A stretch of DNA of 64,000 nt from Kribbella sp. NBC_01245 (GTDB taxonomy: Bacteria > Actinomycetota > Actinomycetes > Propionibacteriales > Kribbellaceae): NCBI RefSeq assembly GCF_036226525.1, contig NZ_CP108487.1, positions 1,674,001-1,738,000 of the forward strand, written 5' to 3'. The translations under genes were made by a program, and so were the position numbers. Under the pieces are notes generated by a model, which saw only the letters and a program-made list of their open reading frames with translations, was not told where the DNA came from and searched no databases. Shown piece by piece: positions 43,473-51,859 of this stretch; the stretch's first letter is position 1; every line of letters begins with the position of its first letter.

Positions 43473-43637
43473 GTGTTCGCCGCACAACATGGCAAATCCG
43501 CGGCGATGCGATTCGGCGCGAAGCTGGTCCTTGCAGGGCACATCACCACCGTGGACGTCGAGCAAGCTCTCGACACCCGACAAGCGTCCCCGCAGGGCGG
43601 GGGTCAGGCGTCGATGCGGGATTCGTCCAGGTCGTAG
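43473..43637 (+). CDS. Possible small ORF or gene remnant
   Basis: A 54-codon frame beginning GTG 5 nt after the previous stop. It includes SAAMRFGAKLVLAGHITTVD, which resembles the helix-turn of MshEN-type domains (pattern LG..LV..G.IT...LEQAL). It runs into the 3' end of the convergent parE gene, and the last residues are Arg/Ser-rich. It is probably a remnant or chance frame. Confidence 0.2.
   Translation: MFAAQHGKSAAMRFGAKLVLAGHITTVDVEQALDTRQASPQGGGQASMRDSSRS
43588..43602. terminator. Short GC hairpin between convergent genes
   Basis: CCCCGC-AGG-GCGGGG directly before the parE stop codon (43604 on the minus strand). It has no clear T-run, so it is a weak candidate for termination. Confidence 0.35.
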
Positions 43638-45688
43638 GCGCCTTGGACGATGAACTCCTTGCGGGGGGCTACGTCGTTGCCCATCAGGAGGTCGAAGACG
43701 CCTGCGGCGGCTTCGCCGTCGTCGACGGTGATGCGGCGCAGGGTGCGGTGGCGGGGGTCCATGGTGGTTTCGGCCAGCTGGTCGGCGTCCATCTCACCAA
43801 GACCCTTGTAGCGCTGCGGGGGCTCTTTCCACTTGACCCCCTTCTTCATCAGCTCGGCCGTCTTCCGCTGGTACTCGGCGTCGCTGTAGGTGTAGATGTA
43901 CTTGTCCTGGCCCTTCTTCGGGTTCGTCAGCTCGAACCGGTGCAACGGCGGCACGGCGGTGTAGACCCGGCCGGCATCGACCAGGGGCCGCATGTACCGG
44001 AAGAAGAGCGTGGCCAGCAGACAACGGATGTGCGCGCCGTCCGAATCGGCGTCCGCCATGAAGATGATCTTGCCGTAGCGGGCCTGCTCGAGATCGAACG
44101 AACGACCCGAACCGGCGCCGACGACCTGGATGATCGAGGCGCACTCGGCGTTCTTCAGCATGTCGCCGACCGACGCCTTCTGCACGTTCAGGATCTTGCC
44201 GCGAATCGGCAGCAGCGCCTGGAACTCCGAGCTGCGCGCGAGCTTCGCCGTACCGAGGGCGCTGTCACCCTCGACGATGAACAGCTCGGACCGATCGACG
44301 TCGTTGCTACGGCAGTCGGCGAGCTTCGCGGGCAGCGCCGACGACTCCAACGCGGTCTTACGCCGCTGGAGCTCCCGGTGCTGGCGAGCGGCCATCCTGG
44401 TCCGGGCTGCGGAAACAACCTTCTCCAGCAGGGACCTGGCCTGCGGCTTCTCGTTCTTCTTGGTCGAGGTGAGGAACTCGGTGAGCTCCGTCTCCACCAC
44501 CTTGGCCACGATCCGCGAGGCGGCGGGCGTGCCCAGCACCTCCTTGGTCTGACCGTCGAACTGCGGCTCGGACAACCGGACGGTGACGACCGCGGTCATG
44601 CCTTCGAGGGCGTCGTCCTTGACGATCTCCTCCCCCGCCTTGATCAGCCGGGTGCCCTCCAGCGCCTTCGACAGGGTCTTGGTCAGCGACCGCTCGAACC
44701 CGTTCACATGCGTGCCGCCCTTGGGGGTGGCGACGATGTTCACGAAGGAGCGCATCTCGGTCTCGTAGCCCTCGCCCCAGCGCACCGCGATATCGACCTC
44801 GAGATCGCGCTCGACGTCGGTCGGGGTCATGTGACCCGCGTCGTCCAGCATCGGCACGGTCTCGGTGAAGTGACCCGTGCCGGCCAACCGGATGACGTCG
44901 GTGACCTTCTGGTCGGTGGAGAGGAACTCGCAGAACTCGCTGATGCCGCCGTCGTGCTTGAACGTCTCCTCGGTGACCTCGTCGGTCCGCTCATCGCGGA
45001 TGACCAGCTCGAGGCCCGGCACCAGGAACGACGTCTGCCGCGCCCGGGTGACCAGCTCGTCGTAGTTGAAGGCGGCGTCCTTGGTGAAGACCTGCCGGTC
45101 GGCCCAGTAGCGGATCCGGGTCCCGGTCACGCCCTTCTTGGCGCGGCCGGCCTTGCGCAGACCCGTCGTCGGGGTGAACACGGCGGACGCGCCTTCGCCG
45201 TCGAACTCGCCCGGCGCGCCACGGCGGAACGAGGTGGTCCAGGTGACGCCACCGCGGTCGACCTCGACGTCGAGACGCGCGGACAACGCGTTCACCACGG
45301 AGGCGCCGACACCGTGCAGACCGCCAGACGCGTTGTAGGAGCCGCCGCCGAACTTGCCGCCGGCATGGAGCTTGGTGAAGACGACCTCGACACCGCTCAT
45401 CTTCGTCTTCGGCTCGATGTCCACGGGGATACCGCGGGCCTTGTCCCGGACCTCGACCGAGCCGTCCTTGTGCAGCACGACGTCGATGCGGTCGCCATGG
45501 CCGGCCAGGGCCTCGTCGACCGCGTTGTCGATGATCTCCCACAGGCAGTGCATCAGGCCGCGGCTGTCCGTGGACCCGATGTACATACCCGGGCGTTTAC
45601 GGACTGCCTCCAGGCCTTCCAGCACCAGCAGGTGGCGTGCGTTGTACGTCGGGTCGAGCTCGGTACTGCGAGGCGTCGGGGCGGCCAC
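43604..45688 (-). CDS. parE: DNA topoisomerase IV subunit B
   Basis: A 694-aa type IIA ATPase subunit. The GHKL domain shows EIIDNAVDEALAGHG (Mg/ATP Asn), ARGIPVDIEPKT and GGLHGVGASVVNALS. The transducer domain has the switch Lys in the LSEPQFDGQTKEVLG region. The TOPRIM domain has FIVEGDSALG and MADADSDGAHI, and the end has QRYKGLGEMDADQL. It pairs with ParC (28961-32674) to decatenate chromosomes. The order and motifs are closer to ParE-like than GyrB. No intein is present in this subunit. Transcribed alone on the minus strand. Confidence 0.92.
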   Translation of the reverse strand: MAAPTPRSTELDPTYNARHLLVLEGLEAVRKRPGMYIGSTDSRGLMHCLWEIIDNAVDEALAGHGDRIDVVLHKDGSVEVRDKARGIPVDIEPKTKMSGVEVVFTKLHAGGKFGGGSYNASGGLHGVGASVVNALSARLDVEVDRGGVTWTTSFRRGAPGEFDGEGASAVFTPTTGLRKAGRAKKGVTGTRIRYWADRQVFTKDAAFNYDELVTRARQTSFLVPGLELVIRDERTDEVTEETFKHDGGISEFCEFLSTDQKVTDVIRLAGTGHFTETVPMLDDAGHMTPTDVERDLEVDIAVRWGEGYETEMRSFVNIVATPKGGTHVNGFERSLTKTLSKALEGTRLIKAGEEIVKDDALEGMTAVVTVRLSEPQFDGQTKEVLGTPAASRIVAKVVETELTEFLTSTKKNEKPQARSLLEKVVSAARTRMAARQHRELQRRKTALESSALPAKLADCRSNDVDRSELFIVEGDSALGTAKLARSSEFQALLPIRGKILNVQKASVGDMLKNAECASIIQVVGAGSGRSFDLEQARYGKIIFMADADSDGAHIRCLLATLFFRYMRPLVDAGRVYTAVPPLHRFELTNPKKGQDKYIYTYSDAEYQRKTAELMKKGVKWKEPPQRYKGLGEMDADQLAETTMDPRHRTLRRITVDDGEAAAGVFDLLMGNDVAPRKEFIVQGAYDLDESRIDA

Positions 45689-45779
45689 AAGGCTCCTTCA
45701 CTGGTTCAGGTGATGCTCGGGACCTACCCTATGCGGCCGCACCGACAACCCCGGGACAGCACGCCGTTACGAACTCGCC

Positions 45780-46865
45780 GTGAGCCTTCCGGCGCGGGAT
45801 GATCAGCACATGGTGACGGCCGATCTCGCGTTGTGGCGGCCCGAGCGCTGGATCCGGCGGCACTACCTGCCCTGGACCGCGCTCGTGCTGGTGCTGCTCC
45901 TCCTCAACGAGCTCAACCTCTTCGGCACCGACCTGAAGGCCTGGGACTGGCTGTTCGTCAGCGGCATCGTCACCCTGCTGATCGCCGGCCGGATCGCCCT
46001 GAACCTGCCGGCCAAGGTGCACGAGACGCTGGACCGCTTGGCGCGGCGCGAGACCTTGAAGGCCGAGCCCGACGAGTTGGTCGCGTTCGAGACCGCGGTG
46101 CACAACGCGGCACGTCGTTCCACTCTGGTCTGGAGCGGCATCCTGCCCGTCGTCCTGCTGGTCGGATGGATCGCGGCCAAGCAGGAAGACTTCGGCCGGT
46201 ACGCCCTGGTCGCCGTACTCGAGGCAGTCCTGGCCGGGGTTTTCGCCGGGCCGTTCATCGGGCGGGCGGTCAGCTACGCGCGGCTCGGCTATCGGATGAC
46301 CGAGGCGGGTCTGCGGCTGGACACCGATCCGGAACATCTCGATGGTGCAGGCGGATTACGTCCGGTCGGCGACCTTTACTTCTTCCAGGCCTCGGTGCTG
46401 GCAGTGCCGGCGGCATACCTGGGGGCTTGGTGGTTCATCTTCCCCTTACTGGGGAACCGGTATAGCGAATGGAGCACGACGTACGTCGGCCAGCTGGCCT
46501 TCGCCGTCTTTCTGGAGATTCTCGCGTTCGTGGCGCCGCTCTGGGCCTTTCACGTGATCATGTCCGAGGAGAAGGAGGAGCATCTGCGCGACGCGGACGA
46601 CATCAGCCAGCAGGCAGCCGCCACCCGGCGCCGACTCGCCACGGCCAGCGGCGACGAACGAGCCCAGTTGCAGGACGAGCTCACCTGGCTGACGGACCGC
46701 TATCAAGCCATCGACGCCATGCCGACCTGGCCGGTGGGACCACGAGTGCGACTTCGCTTCACCCGCAACAACCTCGCCCTGTTGCTGCCTGTGGTCGCCC
46801 AGTCACTTGGTGTCTCGGATTCTTGGCAAACTCTCTTACAGGACATCCAAAAGACCGTCAGCTGA
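45780..46865 (+). CDS. Multi-pass membrane protein of unknown function
   Basis: A 361-aa protein with about six hydrophobic segments in pairs: WTALVLVLLLLNELNLFG and WLFVSGIVTLLIAG, then VWSGILPVVLLVGWIAA and VAVLEAVLAGVFAGPFIG, then AAYLGAWWFIFPLLG and LAFAVFLEILAFVAPLWAF. An acidic/basic helical tail (about residues 265-320) is predicted cytosolic and possibly coiled coil. GTG 45780 is the upstream start; ATG 45810 is an alternative. No domain is recognised. Divergent from parE by 91 nt. Confidence 0.7.
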   Translation: MSLPARDDQHMVTADLALWRPERWIRRHYLPWTALVLVLLLLNELNLFGTDLKAWDWLFVSGIVTLLIAGRIALNLPAKVHETLDRLARRETLKAEPDELVAFETAVHNAARRSTLVWSGILPVVLLVGWIAAKQEDFGRYALVAVLEAVLAGVFAGPFIGRAVSYARLGYRMTEAGLRLDTDPEHLDGAGGLRPVGDLYFFQASVLAVPAAYLGAWWFIFPLLGNRYSEWSTTYVGQLAFAVFLEILAFVAPLWAFHVIMSEEKEEHLRDADDISQQAAATRRRLATASGDERAQLQDELTWLTDRYQAIDAMPTWPVGPRVRLRFTRNNLALLLPVVAQSLGVSDSWQTLLQDIQKTVS

Positions 46866-47092
46866 CCAAATGGTGATATCGATCCGGACAAGATCGCGAC
46901 ACTCCGTTGGTCGACACGCGGTAGTGGTCTTGTGCCGCACAGTGAGAAATGACACGCCCGACACCCGCCGGAAACAACAAAACGCCCGCTGCAGAAACGA
47001 ATCACCGTCAATATGCGTCATAAGGGAGCAGGTGGTTCGTCTCACATTCGGACACACTGGGCCTACCGGGAAGTGATCCGCATGTGAGGATG

Positions 47093-47121
47093 TTGCTATC
47101 TGGTGAGTACGGAACTAGATG
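47093..47121 (+). promoter_or_regulatory. Possible housekeeping promoter of the DUF7455 gene
   Basis: TTGCTA (47093-47098), 17 nt, TAGATG (47116-47121), placed just upstream of the GTG start at 47137. Agreement with the TTGACA/TAnnnT consensus is moderate. The predicted leader is very short. Confidence 0.35.
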
Positions 47122-47136
47122 AGATGAGGCCTCAAA

Positions 47137-47382
47137 GTGACTACAGCACTCGCCCCGAGTTCGACCCTGTCGGCTGCGGACCGTTGTGACCGCTGCGGCG
47201 CGCAGGCCTACGTTCGTGTCACCCTGACCAGCGGTGGGGAGCTGCTCTTCTGCGCCCACCACAGCCGGGAGCACGCGGAGAAGCTGCGCAACATCGCCAT
47301 CACAATCCATGACGAGACCGGCCGGCTCGAAGCCAAGAAGGCTGAAGCAGAGGCGGCCGCTGCCGCGGAGGACGACCGGTAG
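47137..47382 (+). CDS. Small zinc-ribbon-like actinobacterial protein (DUF7455-type)
   Basis: An 81-aa protein with DRCDRCGAQAYVRVTL and LLFCAHHSREH. The CxxC...CxH pattern suggests a bound zinc, followed by an Ala/Glu-rich helical tail. The family is common in actinobacteria, usually as a single gene, and its function is unknown. Start GTG 47137 has GATGAGG upstream. It ends 59 nt before a strong terminator. Confidence 0.82.
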   Translation: MTTALAPSSTLSAADRCDRCGAQAYVRVTLTSGGELLFCAHHSREHAEKLRNIAITIHDETGRLEAKKAEAEAAAAAEDDR

Positions 47383-47441
47383 CCCGGGGCCCGGACGAAC
47401 GCGCCGGACTACGGGCGCGAACCAACTAGAGACGTCATCTC

Positions 47442-47473
47442 GATGGCGGCCACCCGAGCGGGTGGCCGCCATC
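47442..47473. terminator. Bidirectional terminator
   Basis: A perfect 14-bp stem GATGGCGGCCACCC / GGGTGGCCGCCATC (47442-47455, 47460-47473), loop GAGC, followed by TTTC. It lies between the convergent DUF7455 gene and the giant secreted-protein gene. Confidence 0.88.
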
Positions 47474-47498
47474 TTTCACTGTCCGGTTCCGGACAGAC

Positions 47499-50400
47499 CT
47501 ACTGCTTCTTGAAGAACCACCGCTGGCACGGACCGCCGTGGTAGAGCCAGGTGATCACGTCCGCGCCCTGGGCCGGGCTACAACCGGCCACGTCGAGTGA
47601 CAGGCCCGATGAGACGGCCGTCACTACGTAGCTGCCGCCCGGACTGGGTTCGATCCGCCAGCGCTGGCACTCGGAGTCGTTGCTCGCGAACGCCCGGATC
47701 GTGCCGCGCAACTGCTTCGAACAACCCTCGATATCGATCGCCCGGTTGGTGCTCGGGTCGATGATCTTGTAGACATCATCGCCCAGGCTCTCCAGCTTCC
47801 AGCTCTGGCACGGGCTGCCCGGCACCCAGAGCCACATCCGCACGTTCTCGGTCCGGGCGCAGTCCTCGATATCCAGTACGTGGGCCGAGGTGGCCGCTTC
47901 AACGCGATAACGGGCCGTCCCGTTCTCCCCTAGCTGATCGGCGTTGTAAGACGGCCTGAGCACCCATTGCTGCGTTGTGAGCTGCCCACACGTGTGCTGC
48001 TGGATCGGCGCGTAGTCGTCGGCCGTGGTGACCGGCCCATCCGGTACGACGGTCGCGCACTTGCCGCTGTGCGCGAACTTCAGTTGTACGACGGTGTCGT
48101 AGCTGCTGCCGTCGACGTACTCGATCGTCATCTGCTGGTTCGCGGTCGCCTCGCCGTTGCCGCTGCCGCACGGCCATTGGATCAGCTGCGCGCCGTCGCC
48201 CATCCCCCAGTCGTCGACGTCGGCGCACTTCATGCTGTGCATCGGCCGCACGCTGTACTGGTCGGTGCCGGCGATCGCGTCCACCCTGAACCTCGCGTTG
48301 AGGTCGACGGGCAAGCACTTGTACTGGATGTACCGGGCGAGGTCGTTCGTACTCGCGAACTCGACGTTCAGGCACTTACCGCTGTTCCGGCTGACCAGGT
48401 CGTACGTCCGGTGTTCCAGCTCGAACTTCGGCCCGGTGACGGCGTCGACCTGACCCGCCCACGCGTTGTGCTTCGCGCCGAACGACGTACCGGTCGAGGC
48501 GAACGTGAAGGCCTGGCGCTGTCCCGTCGTGCAGCACGCATAGAGCACGCCGACGTCGTCCTTGCCGTCGCCGTTGTAGTCGCCCGCGGTCAGCGTCGAC
48601 TTGGACAGGTCGAAGGCGTTGGCGGCGCTCCACCAGGTCGACCGGGTCAACGTGCCGCTCGACGCCTTGAAGACCATCAGCTCGGCCTCGGTCGGCGACG
48701 TCTCGTACAGCGCGACGACGTCCTGCGTGCCGTTACCGTCCGCGTCGGCGACGACGGCCTTGCTCTTCTCCCAGCAATACCCGTTCGCCCCCGAGTCGTA
48801 CGCCGTCGTGGGCGCGGCGAACCCCGTGCCGGTCGAGCGGTACAACTCGGCCACCGTGCGGCAGCCACCGAGATTGCGCAGGCTGACCAGGTCGGCCTTG
48901 CCGTCACCGGTGATGTCGGCCAAGAGCGGCGCGCTTTGCGTCCAGGCGTTGCCTGCGTCGGACTTCGCCCAGCTGACCGCCCTCGTGAAGTTACTGGCCG
49001 AGGTGAGGACCATGACCTCCCAGCCTGCGCCGGTCACCGCGTTCTGTACGGCGATGTCGTCCTTCTTGTCGCCGTCCACGTCCCCGGCGAAGGCGCGCGC
49101 GGTGCTCAGGGGCGACCCGTTCGGCCCACTCGTCCAGCTCGCGGGCTGCGCGTCGTACCGGTTGCCGTCCGATGGGAGCTGGTAGAGCCAGATCTGCCGG
49201 CCGGAGCCTTCCCGGAGCATTGCCATGTCGGTCCGGCCGTCGCCGTTGAAGTCGCCCTGGACCGGACGTGTGCGGGTCAGACCGAAGCTGCCGCCCTCAC
49301 CGGTGTCCCAGCCGACCACGCCGGTGTGGAAGGCGGGACCGGTGGAGGTCAGGTTCCAAATGGAGGTCCGTCCGTATCCGTGGTCGAACACGGCGGTCAG
49401 GTCGGCCTTGCCGTCACCGTTGCTGTCGCCTCGTACGTGTGGCGCGGGCGTGCCCGGATCGTTCGCCATCAACGTCCAGTAGTCGCCGATCGGGCCGTAG
49501 TTCCCCGCGCGATCGACGGCACCGACGAACAGCTGGCGCTGCGCCTGCTCGCCCGCGCGTTCCGGCCACACCGTGATCGGGATGGTCGCACTGCCGTCGG
49601 CGTTCGCCTTCACGCGCATCGTGGTCTTCTCGCGGGCGAAGCCGTAGACGTACTCCGCGATGTCGTTCGGCTGCCCGGGGTTCGGCTTGAACGTGACCGA
49701 ACCGGTCTCGCCCTTGTTCTTCACAGGCTCGCCATCGGGGAAGTCGTTGGACTCGATCACCGGCGCGAGCGGGGCATCCGGGTCGATGATGAAGTAGCAG
49801 TCGGGTGTCGACGGACCGGTCGCGATCGGATCGCGGGTGAAGGCCCGGTAGTGGTAGACGATGCCCTTCTGCAACCGGTCGGCCGGCACCTCGGGCCAAG
49901 AGAAGGCGGCGCCACTGACTGTCGGGCCGACCTCGCTCGAGTGCACGACGGTGTTGGCGGGGTTGAGGATCTGCACGGTCGTGGTGACGCTGTCGCCGGT
50001 GTCCGGGTCGTTGGCGACGGCCGAGAACTGCGGCCGCGTGTTCGTCGTCGGCGTGGGCGCGGTAGCGGTACCGCACGGCCGAGGCCGGAGGAAGTTGAAC
50101 GACTTCGGCATCCGCGGCGGCGTGTTGTAGGTGATGGACAGACCGGCGCTGCCCGCGTGGAACTTCTTCCACTGGACCTGGCTGTTCTCATCAGGAGCGC
50201 GCAGGCCGAGCGAGACCTCCGTCGCGCGGTTGTCGGCGATCGACTGGAGCAGGAGGCGCAGGTTCTCGTTGTTGAACTCGACCGCCTTGTCCTCCGGCGG
50301 CGGGTACGACTCGGCATTGACGGTCTGCAGGTTGCCGAGCCAGAAGCCCTCGCCAGTGTTGTCCCAGTTGTGGCCGACGGCCGGGTTGAGGTTCTGTACG

Positions 50401-51515
50401 TGCCAGAGCGCGACGGGGGTCGGGGTGCCGGTCGGCGTGTGGTCGAGGGTGATCCGGAACGATGCGGCGCTGACCTGGCTGCCCGCGATGTTCTGCGCGC
50501 CGTTGACGGTCGACATCCGGAACATCGAGCGGTAAAGGTTGGCCGTGTCCTGGTAGGCCCGGCCGACCTTGGCGCCCTGGCCGGTGTCGTAACCCCAGCC
50601 GGTCTGGTTCCCCATCCGCACGTTGATGTGCAGCCAGCCGAGCAGGTTGCCGCTCAACGACGGGTCGATGTAGATCGGGAACTTCGCCGCCGGGTCGGCC
50701 AGTAGCTTCTGGTCTGGCGTGAGCAGTAGCGCGTTGCCACTCGAGCGGATGCCGACCTTGGCCCGGCGCTCCGTGGCCGGCGTGCTGTCCCACATCGCCG
50801 GCGCGGGTGCTGTGAACACGGGCTGGCCGTTGCGATCCTGGGCGATCGTCCGGCCGTCGGCGGCGACGGAGATCTTCAGGCCCTCACCGCGGATCGGCGC
50901 CTTGACCTGGCGCAGGGCTGGGTTCTTCGCCGCTTCGCGGTTCTTCACCACGAGCAGGTACGAGAAGTCGTTCAGGCCGACCTTGAGCTGCAGGTCGACG
51001 CCGCGGAACACCTCGGGGTACGTAGCGGTGTCACCCTTCAACCGGGGCGCGGGAAGCCTTCCGGGCCAGCCCATCACCACCCGTTCACCGGGCTTGCCGA
51101 TCCGGAGCAGCTCACCGTTCGCGCCTCCCCCGGAGAGGACGATCGGCGTTGCCGCGGCCACCGGCTGGATCGTGCCGTCGGTACGGCGCTCCAGGGTGGC
51201 GTCCGGTTTGGCCCAGCCGCTGCCTTTGCGAACTCGCACCGGTACGGCGTGCTGCTCCATCGTCTTCGAGCCGTCCGGATTGACGAAGATCTCGGCCGTC
51301 TCGCTGCGCCAGGTCGGCACCTCGATCCGGCGACCGGTGCGGGCGGCTTCGAGCGCGGCCTTCGCCTCGACCGAACGGGCCTGCGGCACCTCGGGCTGCT
51401 CAGCAACCGCAGCCGTCGTCGGAGCCTGGGCGGTCGCGGGAGCCGGTCCCGCCACCAGCAGAGAGAACGGCAGGGAAAGCGCCAGTAAACCATATAACAA
51501 TGAGCGTCTGGACAT
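47499..51515 (-). CDS. Giant secreted protein with FG-GAP/VCBS repeats and C-terminal ricin-type lectin domains
   Basis: A 1338-aa exported protein. ATG 51515 is chosen: GGTGAGG lies 10 nt upstream and a Sec signal (LLYGLLALSLPFSLLVAGPA) follows. Residues about 30-450 form a beta-rich region (DNRLRE-like, with RMGNQTGWGYDTG...LYRSMFRM). About 480-720 holds fibronectin-like strands. About 730-1020 holds FG-GAP/VCBS repeats, each with a calcium-type loop (DSNGDGKADL, DFNGDGRTDM, DVDGDKKDDI, DITGDGKADL, DYNGDGKDDV). From about 1040 there are ricin-B-like lectin repeats (QxW motifs: QQWVLRP, QSWKLES, QRWRIEP, QRWFFKK). It probably binds glycans outside the cell. Divergent from the RHS gene. Confidence 0.85.
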   Translation of the reverse strand: MSRRSLLYGLLALSLPFSLLVAGPAPATAQAPTTAAVAEQPEVPQARSVEAKAALEAARTGRRIEVPTWRSETAEIFVNPDGSKTMEQHAVPVRVRKGSGWAKPDATLERRTDGTIQPVAAATPIVLSGGGANGELLRIGKPGERVVMGWPGRLPAPRLKGDTATYPEVFRGVDLQLKVGLNDFSYLLVVKNREAAKNPALRQVKAPIRGEGLKISVAADGRTIAQDRNGQPVFTAPAPAMWDSTPATERRAKVGIRSSGNALLLTPDQKLLADPAAKFPIYIDPSLSGNLLGWLHINVRMGNQTGWGYDTGQGAKVGRAYQDTANLYRSMFRMSTVNGAQNIAGSQVSAASFRITLDHTPTGTPTPVALWHVQNLNPAVGHNWDNTGEGFWLGNLQTVNAESYPPPEDKAVEFNNENLRLLLQSIADNRATEVSLGLRAPDENSQVQWKKFHAGSAGLSITYNTPPRMPKSFNFLRPRPCGTATAPTPTTNTRPQFSAVANDPDTGDSVTTTVQILNPANTVVHSSEVGPTVSGAAFSWPEVPADRLQKGIVYHYRAFTRDPIATGPSTPDCYFIIDPDAPLAPVIESNDFPDGEPVKNKGETGSVTFKPNPGQPNDIAEYVYGFAREKTTMRVKANADGSATIPITVWPERAGEQAQRQLFVGAVDRAGNYGPIGDYWTLMANDPGTPAPHVRGDSNGDGKADLTAVFDHGYGRTSIWNLTSTGPAFHTGVVGWDTGEGGSFGLTRTRPVQGDFNGDGRTDMAMLREGSGRQIWLYQLPSDGNRYDAQPASWTSGPNGSPLSTARAFAGDVDGDKKDDIAVQNAVTGAGWEVMVLTSASNFTRAVSWAKSDAGNAWTQSAPLLADITGDGKADLVSLRNLGGCRTVAELYRSTGTGFAAPTTAYDSGANGYCWEKSKAVVADADGNGTQDVVALYETSPTEAELMVFKASSGTLTRSTWWSAANAFDLSKSTLTAGDYNGDGKDDVGVLYACCTTGQRQAFTFASTGTSFGAKHNAWAGQVDAVTGPKFELEHRTYDLVSRNSGKCLNVEFASTNDLARYIQYKCLPVDLNARFRVDAIAGTDQYSVRPMHSMKCADVDDWGMGDGAQLIQWPCGSGNGEATANQQMTIEYVDGSSYDTVVQLKFAHSGKCATVVPDGPVTTADDYAPIQQHTCGQLTTQQWVLRPSYNADQLGENGTARYRVEAATSAHVLDIEDCARTENVRMWLWVPGSPCQSWKLESLGDDVYKIIDPSTNRAIDIEGCSKQLRGTIRAFASNDSECQRWRIEPSPGGSYVVTAVSSGLSLDVAGCSPAQGADVITWLYHGGPCQRWFFKKQ

Positions 51516-51859
51516 ACGCGGATACACCTCACCCGGGGAATGGGCCAATGGGTGGCCAGAAGTAGTTTGTGCATTTCTCACCCCGGCGCGTTCGCGACAC
51601 CACCGGCGACTCGTCGAGCAGGTGTCAGTGGTTCATCAGCACGTCCTCCCCCGGCCCTCGATCGCCTGCTGTCAGGCGGACAGCGAACAGGCCAGCCTCA
51701 GATGTACACCGGCGCGAGACCCCGGCGGAAGGGTTTCAGTTGTGGCCGAAAAGCAGCCCGAATGCCGACCATTCGACCCAGACAAAATCTCTGGTCAATC
51801 GTTAGAAATGCATGTCACCGTAAACCGCCACTTTTATCGCCCGACTGTGGAGGTTCCGC
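51516..51859. promoter_or_regulatory. Divergent intergenic region between the two giant secreted-protein genes
   Basis: These 344 nt contain no gene and presumably both promoters. GGAGG (about 51849) lies 6 nt before the RHS start. No convincing palindrome or hexamer pair was found; the 3' half is relatively AT-rich for the window. Confidence 0.5.

Noticed and set aside
43473..43637. Small gene next to parE
   Set aside because: Kept only as a low-confidence feature: it overlaps the parE 3' end and its tail looks non-coding.
43643..45802. A 719-codon open frame antisense to parE
   Set aside because: No domains; complete overlap with an unmistakable topoisomerase gene on the other strand.
47967..50705. 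A 912-codon antisense frame in the FG-GAP/ricin gene
   Set aside because: Biased composition and no start signal; shadow frame.
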